The notes under the pieces are model-generated. The model worked only from the letters and a program-made list of their open reading frames with translations. It was not told the DNA's origin and ran no database searches. From positions 143,253,637-143,317,636 of the forward strand of contig CM061142.1 in NCBI GenBank assembly GCA_030789695.1: 64,000 nucleotides of DNA. Reading direction: 5' to 3'. A program made the translations under genes and the position numbers. Positions 23,134 through 33,756 of this stretch are shown here, piece after piece. Position 1 is the stretch's first letter, and each line of letters opens with the position of its first letter. This DNA comes from Scilla litardierei. Its lineage: Eukaryota > Streptophyta > Magnoliopsida > Asparagales > Asparagaceae.

Positions 23134-23202
23134 CTGCACGATTCACGTTACATCACTATCTAACTAGTAAAAGGAAATAGAAACGGAGAGTAACGAATTT
23201 AC
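23134..23202 (-). other. Putative intron inside integrase (69 bp, GT-AG) of Gypsy-B
   Basis: The minus strand reads ARRYME, then GTAAATTC...ATCGTGCAG, then EIVRLHG. Removing GT...AG restores the integrase frame in phase 0. Read through, it brings in-frame TAG and TGA. The T-rich run before the acceptor fits plant introns. The same insert is at 48688-48758 and 62626-62695, and is absent at 4418/4419. Confidence 0.75.
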
Positions 23203-25621
23203 CTCCATATATCTCCTCGCTAGCGTCTCAGTAGACTGTCCTACTCGGAAGGGGATAAAGTGCGCAGATTTGGTCAATCGGTCTACGATCACCCAAATTG
23301 CGTCGTTCTACTTCGAACTCCGAGGTAGTCCAGTCACGAAATCCATAGTGATGTGCTGCCACTTCCACTCCAGGATCAAAAGCGGTTGCAGCAACCCTAC
23401 CGTACGCTGATGCTCCGCCTTTTCTTGCTGGAAAACCAAACACTTGGCTACACTCAGAGCCACACTCCTTTTCATTCCATGCCACCAAAAGTTCAGACGA
23501 AGATCCTTGTACATCTTGGTGCCACCAGGATGCACAGAATACGGTGAACTGTGTGCCTCCACTAATAATTCCTCTCTGATATCTCCAGCTGGCACACACA
23601 ACCTGGCTCCAAATCTCAACGAACCATCCTCGTGAATCAAAAAGTCAGTCCGCAGACCGGCTTCCACCTGCTCCTGAATCTTCACAAGCTTAGCATCTCC
23701 AGCCTGTCCAGCCTTGATCCTATCCACGATCGTCGACTGTATCTGCATACTCATCATCAAAGAAGTCTCTCCAGGAAGAATAATCTCGATACCGGTCTCG
23801 CAAAAATCCTGCTGCAATCTCCACTGCGAGGTCAACATCATCACCGCTGGAAGTCTGCTCAGCGCATCCGGAACTACATTCACCTTGCCGGGGTGATACT
23901 GCAAGTCAATCTCATAGTCTGCCATGAGCTCCAACCATCGACGCTGTCGCATGTTGAGCTCCTTCTGAGTAAAGATATAATTCAAGCTTTTGTGATCGGT
24001 GAAGATATTCACCTTCTCACTCAGCAGGAAGTGCCTCCAAATCTTCAGCGCAAACACGACGGCAGCCAACTCCAAATCATGTGTCGGGTAATTCTTCTCA
24101 TGAGCCTTAAGCTGACGAGAAGCATACGCAACCACATGCCCATGCTGATGCAACACACACCCAAGACCCTTCCAGAAGCATCACAAAAGATCTCGAATCC
24201 TCCACTCCGATCAGGCACAGCAAGTACAGGGGCAGTCGTCAACCTCTCCTTCAGAATACCAAAAGCCTTCTCGCAATCATCAGACCAAACATAAGGTACA
24301 TCCTTCCGTGTCAGTCTGGTCATCGGCTCAGTAATCCGAGAAAAGTCCTTAATGAAACGCCGATAATATCCTGCAAGCCCAAGGAAACTCCTGATCTCAG
24401 ACGCCGACTGCGGAACCGGCCACTCTCTGATAGCCACAATCTTCTCGGGATCCACAGAAATTCCATCACCAGACACCACATGCCCGAGAAAGGCAACTCT
24501 ATCCAGCCAAAACTCGCACTTGGAATACTTAGCATACAAACGATGCTTCCTCAAGATCTCCAACACTGTCCTCAAGTGCGAGGCATGCTCTTCTTCTGAC
24601 TTTGAATAGATCAGAATATCGTCAATGAAGATGACAACGAACTTGTCTAGAAAGTCATTGAAGACCAAATTCATCAGGTTCATAAAGACTGCAGGCGCGT
24701 TGGTTACACCAAATGGCATAACCACGAACTCGTAGTGACCATACTTCGTCCTGAACGCTGTCTTCGGGATGTCGTCCTTCTTCACCTTAAGCTGATGGTA
24801 GCCACTTCTCAAATCCAATTTAGAGAACACCCTCGATCCTCCGAGCTGGTCAAAGATGTCATCTATCCGAGGCAAAGGATATTTATTTTTGATAGTCACA
24901 GCATTCAGCTCCCGGTAATCCACACACATGCGACGCGAGCCATCCTTTTTCTTCACCAGCAACACCGGTGCTCCCCACGGAGACACACTGGGATTGATGT
25001 ATCCTTTCTGCAAAAGCTCGTCCAGCTGCCTACGCAACTCCTCCAACTCTACTGGAGCCATCCGGTACGGCGCCTTTGAAATAGGCTGCGCTCCCGGAAC
25101 AAGGTCGATCGAAAACTCGAGAGCTCGATCGGGTGGCAGTCCAGACATCTCCTCAGGGAATACGTCGTCGAATTCACGTACCACAGCTGGTCTATCCTGC
25201 TCCATCTGCATAGCAACAAGCTCCACCGGTCTGGCCCGAAACCTGACAGGGCCAAACGAACTGCTACCTCGACTGAACTCGAACACTGGATGTCCGGGAA
25301 TCTCGAACACCACCTTCTTCCTCCGACAATCGATCGTAGCATAGAATCTCGCAAGCCAATCCATCCCGAGTACGGCATCGTAGTTGATGATGTCGTTGAC
25401 AATAAAGTCAGCGTAAAGCTCATGTCCACAGACCACCAAAGGGCAAGAAGTGCACCCACGATGCACCGAGATCACGCCATTTCCCGTAACGATGTTCCAA
25501 CTCTTGGGAAGAGGGGAAGTTGTTAAGGAATGCTTCTCCATGAAGCTCCGAGAAATAATGCACATCGATGCACCTGAGTCAAAGAGGACTCGTGCAAGAA
25601 ATGTGCACACCAAAATCACAC
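23203..25621 (-). pseudogene. pol: Gypsy-B pol exon 2: protease, RT, RNase H, integrase N-terminus
   Basis: From [19 protein letters not shown] the frame shows the aspartic protease site DSGA (about 25566-25580). RT follows with [13 protein letters not shown] and the [11 protein letters not shown] catalytic box (24600-24640), then RNase H (FEIFCDAS near 24175; [18 protein letters not shown]). The integrase zinc region is [11 protein letters not shown]...KCLVFQQEK, with Phe where relatives have the last zinc Cys. The first core Asp is in [16 protein letters not shown] one-base deletion near 24165 shifts the frame within RNase H. A TAG at 23308-23310 replaces a Gln codon. It is therefore not translatable as one Pol protein. 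Confidence 0.85.
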
Positions 25622-25738
25622 CTAACAAATAATCTAACAATCAATCCCTATTCTAACAAACAATCATATGCAATCAATTCAAACATAAGCTAACAATCAA
25701 AACTATCTAAGGAAGGAAACAACTTGTTTGAGAGTTAC
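25622..25738 (-). other. Putative intron between gag and protease (117 bp, GT-AG) of Gypsy-B
   Basis: The minus strand reads DEVIAG, where G|GTAACTCT starts the insert and TTTGTTAG|GTGTGATT ends it. Splicing gives VIAGVILVC...LFDSGAS, the usual unbroken Gag-protease junction. Unspliced reading stops after about eight codons (NSQTSCFLP-stop). Tekay-A has the same arrangement at 46165-46264. Confidence 0.7.
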
Positions 25739-26829
25739 CTGCGATAACCTCATCCACAGCCTCGCACTCCACTGCTGTCATCAGGTAAGCCTGCCTCCTC
25801 GGCTGCATGGCCTGCTGAAAAGCCTTCCTCTGAGGAGCGAGAGGTGCTCCACGACCTGCAGGTACAGGTGCTCTCTGCTGCAACGGCTATGCTGCAACGG
25901 GATCCTTCCAAGGTAGTTTAGACCTCGGGCACTCCTTCATAGCATGAGTAGGGTCTCCACAAATCAGGCACTGTCCCAACATCTTCCTACACTGATCCTT
26001 GACATGCCCGGTCTTGCCACAGAAATAGCAAGTCTTCTCAGGAGGCACACCTGGATTCTTGAACTGCACCGTCTGATTAGTCCTAGTCCCAGGCCTAACC
26101 ACTCCTCTGACCTGCTCCATAGGCCTCTTCCCAGCTCCAGAAATCAGTCCTCTCTTCTGCTTCGCAATCCTCTCCTGTCTCCAAGCAGCTACCAGCAACT
26201 TCTGATATGACTCCATGTCCTTCGTAGACACCAGACTCTGCAAGTCTAGAGAAAGACCCTGCAGAAACCTCTGAGCCTTCTCCTCAGCATCCTCCACCAT
26301 CTTTGGCGTGAAGCGACTCAATCTAATAAACTCCTGGTGGTACTGGTCCACCGTTAGACTCCCCTGCTTCAGCTCAATGAAGCGCTGCAACATCTCCCTC
26401 CTAGCAGCCTTCGGAAAGTACTCCTCATCGAACCTAGACTTGAAAGTAGCCCAAGGTATAGGGCTCACCAACAGCTCCTCCTCTGTATCCCACCAGTTTC
26501 GGGCATTATCCTTCAGCTGTTTCTTCACCAGATCAACCCATCCAGCCCGGTTGACCTTCGACATCTTCAGATTATCCTCGGTGTTCCTGATCCACTCCTC
26601 TACAGCCAACAGTCCTTCAGATCCATCAAAGTACGTCGGGCCCAGCTCCCAAAACTGCTTCGCTCCTGGCTCGAAGCGAGGAGCACTCTGAGTGTTCTGG
26701 AGCATGCCCTGCTGCACCTGCATCATCTGATGCATCATCCTCATGATCTCAGCATTGGTGGGCTCTCTATCCGGCTCCTCAGCACGATTGGGCCCCACTG
26801 CCAGATCGGGTCTATCGTCGTCTAGCCAT
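25739..26829 (-). pseudogene. gag: Gypsy-B Gag (Retrotrans_gag domain, two zinc knuckles)
   Basis: Start chosen at ATGGCTAGACGA (26829), which aligns with MAGRRF of Gypsy-C; the first ~25 codons carry a stop and an indel. From about 26800 the frame is good: EPTNAEIMRMMHQMMQVQQG, KQFWELGPTYFDGSEG, the Retrotrans_gag core (WATFKSRFDEEYFPKAARRE), then CYFCGKTGHVKDQC and CLICGDPTHAMKEC knuckles. A TAG at 25887-25889 replaces Gln in a Gln/Ala/Pro-rich tail; beyond it the frame continues to VIAG at the intron. Gag forms the particle and binds element RNA. Confidence 0.85.
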
Positions 26830-26960
26830 CTAATGACATAGAAAACGAACAAACAAATTAGACTCAAAGCTTAATGACTTGGATGTTGCAATTTATTTAA
26901 TGGATATTCCGTTTATTATCGTTGTTCCGTTAGTTCGCAATTGCAAGATAGGACCTGCAT

Positions 26961-26969
26961 GGGACACCA
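26961..26969 (-). promoter_or_regulatory. Candidate primer-binding site of Gypsy-B
   Basis: The minus strand has TGGTGTCCC nine bases inside the 5' LTR end. The corresponding stretch is TGGTGGCCC in Gypsy-C (63903-63911) and Tekay-A (30210-30218). Conservation and the leading TGG suggest a primer site, but I cannot name the tRNA. Confidence 0.35.
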
Positions 26970-26978
26970 ACAAAACCT

Positions 26979-29810
26979 GTCACGCCCCGCTTCCCAAAAA
27001 CGTGGAGGCGAAGCGTGAGAAGGTCCGCTCAGACTTGAAGCTACAAAGCTGCAAGTCCGATAAGCATCAATCACTTGAAACTGCAGGTCCTTGCAACGCG
27101 AAACGAAACAAAGATAATAATAACGAAAAGAGACAAAAGAAACATCTCAGAATATCCATAATAATAAATCTCAACATCACAAAAAAGCCACCAGGCTAAA
27201 ATAAAAGAGTCTAAAATAGGCCCAGCATGGCCAATCAGAAGTACAAAGTATGAAAACAAGGAAATGGTGCAAGCACCGACAACTAACAGCAACCTAAAGC
27301 AAAAGCAAGTAAAATCAGTCTCTAAGACTGGTCTCCGGTGTCCTCGAACTCCTCGACGAACGTAGGCTCGGGCTCAGCGTCAGCAAACACCTCGTCCTCA
27401 GTAACTGTCTCTGGCTCAGGGTCTAACATGTGACACCCAAAAGAGCAAGGGGCACATGTCAGCAAGTCTGGAAGACTTGTGCAAGGAAACTGAAAGTAGG
27501 TACAAGTAAAGCAACCTAGCAGTTCTAGCATGATGCGATGACATGGCAGTTAAAGTAATGAGTGCAACAGGTAAAGTAAAGGAAAGTAAAGTACGAGCAT
27601 GACATGACATTCACAAGACAAGTACAAGACAAGTAAAGTTAGCACCTCGTGCACAGAGATTCTGTCTTTTGGCTAGAGTGGCTGCGCGGGCCAACTCCTA
27701 AGCTCAAGCGACCGTTTATCCCTACCCCTTCACGTGTATCGGGCATTGGTTTTCAGCCAACACATGAGGCCCGCTTCTAGACCACGAGCCAGGAAGTGTT
27801 TTAAACAAGTATGGTGTAGGGGTGCACCTAGCCGGACAAGGAAGTACAAGTAGTGTAGCGTGTGCTACGAATGCGACATTCAATGCATGGATGACATGAC
27901 ATGGCAAGTAGTAAAGCATACAGGTAAGGAAAGTAAACGTGACAGTTTAGTATGCATGCACAACAAGTTTAAAGGGTTGGATCTAGCTTCGTTTTCAAGC
28001 TAGATCAATTAGGTGACGGATCTAGTTTCGTTGTCAAACTAGATCAAGTAGGCGTCTAGCCAGCTATCATTTCACTGACTAGTCTCTTTTACGCTAAAAA
28101 CAAGGAAGTTGCCTAAAAACATGGCCCTAAACAAGATTTGGCAAGTTTCACTTGCCTGCAACTATCACGTCAAGGAAACACCGTCCAACGAGTCCAAAGT
28201 CACAATTCCTACGTGCACAAGTCCACCGGCCTACATCCGTTTTATTAATCTTGATTAGTGATTGCTAAAACATTTAAAATACTTTAAAATACCGATTTTT
28301 AGTCTTGGTTAGCATGCAATTGGGTTGGGGGTCCTAGGGGTGCAAAGCGTTACCTCAACACGACGTGAAAGCTACACCGGTGTCGGGTAGCGACGCCGGG
28401 GGGTTGGCATAATAATATTGCGCTCCAAGTCCAGATTCCAATTAGTTTCCTCGCTGGAAGTTTCAGAGAAATCAACCGGAGCGACGATTCCAGATTCCAA
28501 AGCTAGCACGTGCGACGACGGGCAACGACGTGTCGCAACGTCGTACGCGGCAAATCATCGAAGAGAACGCACCTAGGTGGGGCCCACAGTAGTCCTAGGG
28601 ACCTTTGGGGGACCCACAATACCTCTGGAGAACTTGGGGGGCCCACAGAGGCAAGTGGTGCGACGGGTGCGGGGTTGCGACGAGTGGCTCTCGGTCGTAC
28701 AGCCTCAGTGCGGGGAGATCCGTCGGTCGGGCACAGAGGATGCGGGGTTGCGGCGCTTGGGGGTGTGCAGCGGTGCGGTGGCGTGCTTGGTGCAGGGTTT
28801 CCTCTCAGTCGGAGCGGTAGGGTGGCTCGGTCAGGCACTTGGATGCGGGGGCTGCGACGTTGCAACGTTGCAATCGTTGCAACGTCGGTCGGTACGGAGA
28901 TGTGGGCCGGTTGGGCGCGGTGCGGAGCGGGGCGACAATGCGGGGGTTGGTGCGGGCGGCTGTGCGGGTTGAGCCCTCAGTCTGACCGAGAGCCTCTCTC
29001 GGTCAGAGCGGGGGAACGGAGCGACGGCTGCTGCAGCGTGCGGAGCGGCTGTGGTGCGGAGCGGGGCTTCGGTCGGAGCGGGGGAACGGGGGCGTTTTCC
29101 TCGGTCGTGCGGCAACTGATCGTCGCAACGTTGCGACGAATCGTCGCAACGTCAAATTTGAGTTTTGGAAGAGGCTAGGGTTAATTTCTTGCTAAAATAG
29201 GTCTTCCTAGGGGTTGTTTATATAGTGTAGATGGGTTGACTTGGTCTAGGGCTAAATCTAATAGGATTAGAAGTTTAAAATAATTTGAAATTTGAAATTC
29301 AACTTCTCCAACTCACCCAAGGATTTGACTTGGTCCAAATGAGCTGGAAATTGGCTCAAAAATTCTTTAAAACGTTTAAAACTCAAATAAATTTTATTTG
29401 GCCGAAATTAATTTAAAAATTAATTATTAAAAATATTATAAAACTTGTTAAAATATAAAAGTGGTCAAATGAACTCCAAAAATTATAAAATAAATATCGG
29501 GGTGATTGTGATGACGAAAGTGAGCTAACTAAGAAGACGGATCTCAATTTTAACGTCGGACGACAAAACTAAAAATAGAAACGTCTCCCGTCAAGAGTGA
29601 GAATCGTCATGTCTTATCGAGTAAGATTAAATTGTGGAAAAACGACTCGAGAAGTGTTGTTCCAAGATAGTGCCACTATTTAATACTCTTAGAGAAGTTC
29701 ACAACGGCATATCACACAAAAGTGTTCACAATCAAATAAAATCTAAAATAAACACGTGCACGGCCAAAAGCACGTGCACGAACAAAGTACAACGAAAACA
29801 GACCGTTACA
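26979..29810 (-). repeat. 5' LTR of Gypsy-B (2,832 bp)
   Basis: Plus strand TGTCACGCCCCGC to GACCGTTACA. It matches the partner LTR almost throughout, with scattered substitutions. The minus-strand TATA box is at 29216-29225, so transcription would start near 29190 and run left through the GC-rich part (28500-29160). Confidence 0.9.
29216..29225 (-). promoter_or_regulatory. TATA box of the Gypsy-B 5' LTR
   Basis: The minus strand reads CTATATAAAC; the copy in the 3' LTR is at 21591-21600. It lies just upstream of the GC-rich leader. Confidence 0.6.
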
Positions 29811-30471
29811 GAGTTCGAGGACACTGGTGACCAGTCTTAGACACTTAGAGTCTCCTTTTAGTTGTTGCCTACTTTAGTTGATGTTAGGATTCGGTGCATA
29901 GCACCTATCACTTTGCTTTTGTTTCGGCCAAGCTTTAGGCCTATTGTGTTGGTTAGCATGCAATTGGGTTGGGGGTCCTACTTTACTTGGGACTTTTCTG
30001 TGATGTTTAGGAATATTTATTGGATGTCTGGTGGATGTTTCTTATCTGCTTTTAATTATCATTATGTCATTTCGTCGCAATGCAAAGACCTGCAAAATTT
30101 ATATCTTTCACAGACGCTTAACGGACTGCCGCTTCACAGCTTCAAGTCCGAGCGGACCTTCTCACGTCTCGCCTTCCATACTTGGGAAGTGGGGTATGAC
30201 AAGTTTTGTTGGTGGCCCATGCATGTGACGTGTGTTTATATTTCATATATTCACGCACGTCTTCTTTGTGATTTTCCACTGTTTTCTGTCGTTCCGTACC
30301 CGTTTTCTTGTGATTTCTAGTTTTATTTCACTTCTTTGTCTTTTTGTGTGAATGCATGAGATTTCCAGCATTTGGGACATATAATGAAGATATCATGAGT
30401 CCCTGGAGCAACGGGAGGAGTCACGCGCGATCCAGGGGGTCAAACGACCAAGATTGCCATCTTTCAGCCCC

Positions 30472-31155
30472 CACCCGATCGGTTGGACACAGCCAACCGA
30501 TCGGGTGATGCACGCGTGTCCGAACCGAATGGAAGCTGAAGCGAAGTGAAGATTAACCGACTAGTTCACCGACCGGTTGAACACAGCTGAGTTCTCGGGA
30601 ATTTGGAGCTGAATTCCAACCGATCGGGTGACATCTCACCCGATTGGTTCATCTGTAGACGCATCACCTCAAATATCGAACCGATGGCTCCACCCACTCT
30701 CCTTAGTGACCGGTTGAATCTTCCGAAACCCGATGGCCAAAGCAATATGCTGCTCACCCGATCGGTTGATGTTTCAACCTATCGGGTGGCCTTTTCTTCC
30801 GCTTTCACGCGCTGCTGATGCACTCATTGAGGATCTGATATCATTCCAGAGGGATTTTGGGTGATCTTTTTTTTTCTAGCATCGGCATCGTCGTTAGATT
30901 TCCAACGATGCCCAAATCCGATTTTCTTACATTTTTCTGGAATTTTCTGAGCGCGGCCATGTGCTGAAATTAGCAGCAGTTTGGATTTGCATTTCACCCG
31001 ATCGAGTGAGATCGGGTGAGCTATTCACCCGACTGGATGAGATCTTTTTCTGCGTTTTTAGCTCTCTGTTTATTCCAACCGATCGGGTGAACTTCCACCC
31101 GATCGGGTGGGCCTGTTTTAGCAGATTTGAGTGGGTTTTGGACCCGAACCGGTTG
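30472..31155. repeat. Array of CACCCGATCGGTT / AACCGATCGGGTG words (5' LTR)
   Basis: About fifteen copies in both orientations across 680 bp, ending about 15 bp before the TATA box. The partner array is at 35845-36530 and a related one at 12033-12487. Confidence 0.85.
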
Positions 31156-31170
31156 GGTTTTGAGGGGGCT

Positions 31171-31177
31171 TATAAAG
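31171..31177 (+). promoter_or_regulatory. TATA box of the LARD 5' LTR
   Basis: TATAAAG in cttataaaggga, immediately downstream of the word array. The same box is at 36545-36551 in the 3' LTR. Confidence 0.65.
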
Positions 31178-32252
31178 GGAAGTTGGAGCACGACTTAGGG
31201 AGGATTCTCTAACATTTTTCAGCAAGCTTCCCTCCTATTTCTTGGGAGTTTTAGGTTAGGTTAGATTAGGGTTTTATCTTCCAATAAACCTTGTAATGGA
31301 TTGATGGGTTCAATTGCAAGCTAAGTATTTTCTTCTCTCATTTTCTATTGTTTTGTGTTATTTTCTTTGTTGCTTGATGGTGAATGTTTGTTTGTCATTA
31401 TTATTGCTTTCTATCATGTTCTTCACCATCGAGTAGTGTTTGATGAACCCTAATACGGGTTAGGGTAGGATTGATGCTTGGAAATTTACATTTGGCTTGG
31501 TTGCATGGCATGTGTTCGATGAAATGTGTCAATGGGGATTTCTAGCAATCTGAGTCCAATTCATATGGCAACCCACCAGTTGTGTTGGGGATTGGAGTCT
31601 GGTGTCTTGTCCAGTCAAGATCCGCTTCGATGTATTGCTAGAAATCACATTCGACCTATTTGGCCATTAGGGTTACGCGAGGGTGTTTTATTGTCATTGG
31701 CAGGAGAAAGACCGCCTCTGACTGTCGGGCCAAGGGGGAATAAACTTAGCGGTTGACTCCCTAGCCACAGCTCACACCCCTAGCGTAGACATTGAATCCT
31801 TGCGCGTGGAAACGGCTTGGACAAAATGTTGGGAGTTATCATTGTGGCCTTAATGCTCCCGGTTGCGGAAGGTGTTAATGGACATGGGAATGCCCACCGT
31901 CCAGAACCAGGTAGGCCTAGCGTACTAGGCACCGACCGGAATATCGGGCCATGGACGCTAAGTACCACCTTTTTGGGCAATGTCTCACCCTGGGTCAAGC
32001 CAAATGCCAAGTGTCATGAATGCTCTAGCACGTGTTAGCGGGGATTCATTTCTTGTCTTTTTTATTTCTTTCTTTTATTTCTACACTTCCACCCACATTA
32101 TCCGCGTATCTAGCACACAACCTAGGCGGAGCTAGTAGCCATTCAAGCCATCCACCTCCCTGAGTTCGATAAACCCACACCCTACACTAACCGTGCACTT
32201 GCGGTAAAACGACACCGCGCCCAAACCGTAAACGGGGCGCCGGTCATGTTTT

Positions 32253-32269
32253 TGGCACCGTTGCCGGGG
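32253..32269 (+). promoter_or_regulatory. Primer-binding site, Athila type
   Basis: TGGCACCGTTGCCGGGG lies six bases after the 5' LTR. Athila and related plant Gypsy elements have TGGCGCCGTTGCCGGGG at this place, so this is a one-base variant. Confidence 0.85.
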
Positions 32270-32471
32270 CGGCGTTCTGATTGATATTAGCTTAGCTTGG
32301 GTTCGTTAGACTACGCATAAAAAGAAAAAAAATATGTTTTTATTAAAAAAATATACAATAACAAAGAAATTTTTTCCCCACCATTATATTATCTTTTTGT
32401 TATTCTCTTGTGCTATTGACGCTCCTCTCTAGTTTTCTTATTTTTGTTGTGTAGGTATCTTTGATATTGCC

Positions 32472-33756
32472 ATGTGGAGATCAGATTTCGATGCTCAGAT
32501 GGGAGGCTACGATCCCTATTCATTTGTGGTTTGTGAGACTTGTGGGATGGCGGGGCACGTGTATTATGATTGCCCATTTACGCTTGAGAGCATCTCCCTC
32601 CCCCAAGGCCAAACATTTTCCCACAACCTTAGCCCAAACACCTCCCATCCATTTCCTCAACCTTATACCCCTCCACAAACACAAGAAGAATCAAGTCACG
32701 TGTCTCTCCTTCAAAGTGCCATGTTTAACCAAGGCCAAATATTACAAAACTTGATGGTACCAATCACCGAGCCTACACCAAGGAGAGGGGATGAAGGAGA
32801 GGATATACCCACTTTCATGGTTGAGACCACCAAGCCATCGGCCAACATAGACACATCTCAAGCCGATACCCCATTTTTCCAACACTACCACTTGCATGAC
32901 GAAGCATTTTTTGATGATGATAGTGAGGATTGGGTGATTTCTATAGGGTCTGTGGGAGAGACTTCTTGTCTTGATTTAGATACCCCACATGAGTCCTATG
33001 AGAGCATCGAGGAGTTTAAAAAAGATTATGCATACCGACGAGGATGATTTGCATGAGGACGAGGACACCATCACCACATACGAGGGGTCCGCTCTACATC
33101 CACCTCCACAGCCATCTCTGTCGCAGCTTCTTCCTTGATCCATGGTCAACCACGAGGATGTCATTCAGGACATCGGGCAGATGGTGGAGTATGAGCATAT
33201 CGTTGAGGAGGATGTGCATGAGGGCTTGGATACGATCGTCCACTTCATGGAGCCCGAGCCACATCTACCTCTACCGTCACGCTCCACTTCTTCTGTGGCT
33301 GAGCATCTACTTGAGCATATTGCCCCGATTCAGGGATATTTTCATACTTACTCTCACTCCACATTTAAGTCTCGCTTTTCACGTCCTATTCCTTTAGACT
33401 TGTATATTTTTGACACACCACATCTCTCGCAGGACACAAGATCGACTTCTCTTGAGGTATGCTGCGGTGTGTCACCACCTGGAGAGCAACTTCACATGGA
33501 GAGCAGGGATTTGATCGTCGCTAGCACAGAGGATAGCATACCATTTACAGGGAGTGTTCGCCACATTTCATATATTTTACCATCATTTATCGGTGACTAT
33601 CTCTGGGATACATTTATTTTGGGAAATAATTTCTTGCCATGGACTAATGCACCTCGTCCTTTGCAGGTCACAGGTGGACACCTACGAGGGATGCTTGGAG
33701 GTGCATTGCTTGGGTCCATTGGCACACGTGGCACAGCGCTTCTGGCGGAGCCATAG
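32472..33756 (+). pseudogene. LARD ORF: CCHC zinc knuckle plus conserved C-terminal block, function unknown
   Basis: The first frame (32472-33047) begins MWRSDFDAQMGG and has one CCHC knuckle, CETCGMAGHVYYDC (CX2CX4HX4C), then Pro/Gln- and Asp/Glu-rich sequence. A one-base slip in the A-run at 33019-33024 and a TGA near 33137 break it from the second frame (33142-33756). That frame contains YLWDTFILGNNFLPWT and VTGGHLRGMLGGALLGS. With both repaired it would be about 430 residues. A diverged homologue lies on the minus strand of element D (55480-56850). The knuckle suggests an RNA-binding, Gag-derived protein, but no capsid domain is recognisable. I do not know the function. Confidence 0.6.

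Larger units (their letters stand above)
19354..29810 (-). mobile_element. Gypsy-B: full-length Tekay-like chromovirus with both LTRs and TSD
   Basis: LTRs of 2,833 and 2,832 bp flank a 4.8-kb interior. The perfect TSD gagtt stands at 19349-19353 and 29811-29815, inside the 5' LTR of Tekay-A. The 3' LTR of Tekay-A shows the uninterrupted site (gccgagttcgagg, about 54768-54780). Order on the minus strand is 5' LTR, leader, gag, intron-like 117 bp, protease-RT-RNase H-integrase with a 69-bp intron-like insert, polypurine tract, 3' LTR. The nearly identical LTRs suggest a young insertion, yet several point lesions disable the coding sequence. Confidence 0.95.
30226..32246 (+). repeat. 5' LTR of the Athila-type LARD (2,021 bp)
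   Basis: TGACGTGTGTTTATATTTCA to GCCGGTCA. It includes a CCGATCGG array (30472-31155), a TATA box (31171-31177) and a transcribed part ending in a conserved tail. A 73-codon open frame at 31817-32038 recurs in the partner LTR but is broken in the solo LTR, so I do not call it a gene. Confidence 0.88.

Noticed and set aside
31817..32038. A 73-codon frame starting MDKMLGVIIVALMLP, signal-peptide-like, repeated at 37191-37412
   Set aside because: It lies in the transcribed part of the Athila LTRs. The equivalent in the solo LTR (about 12964-13100) has a stop, so conservation is explained by LTR descent.
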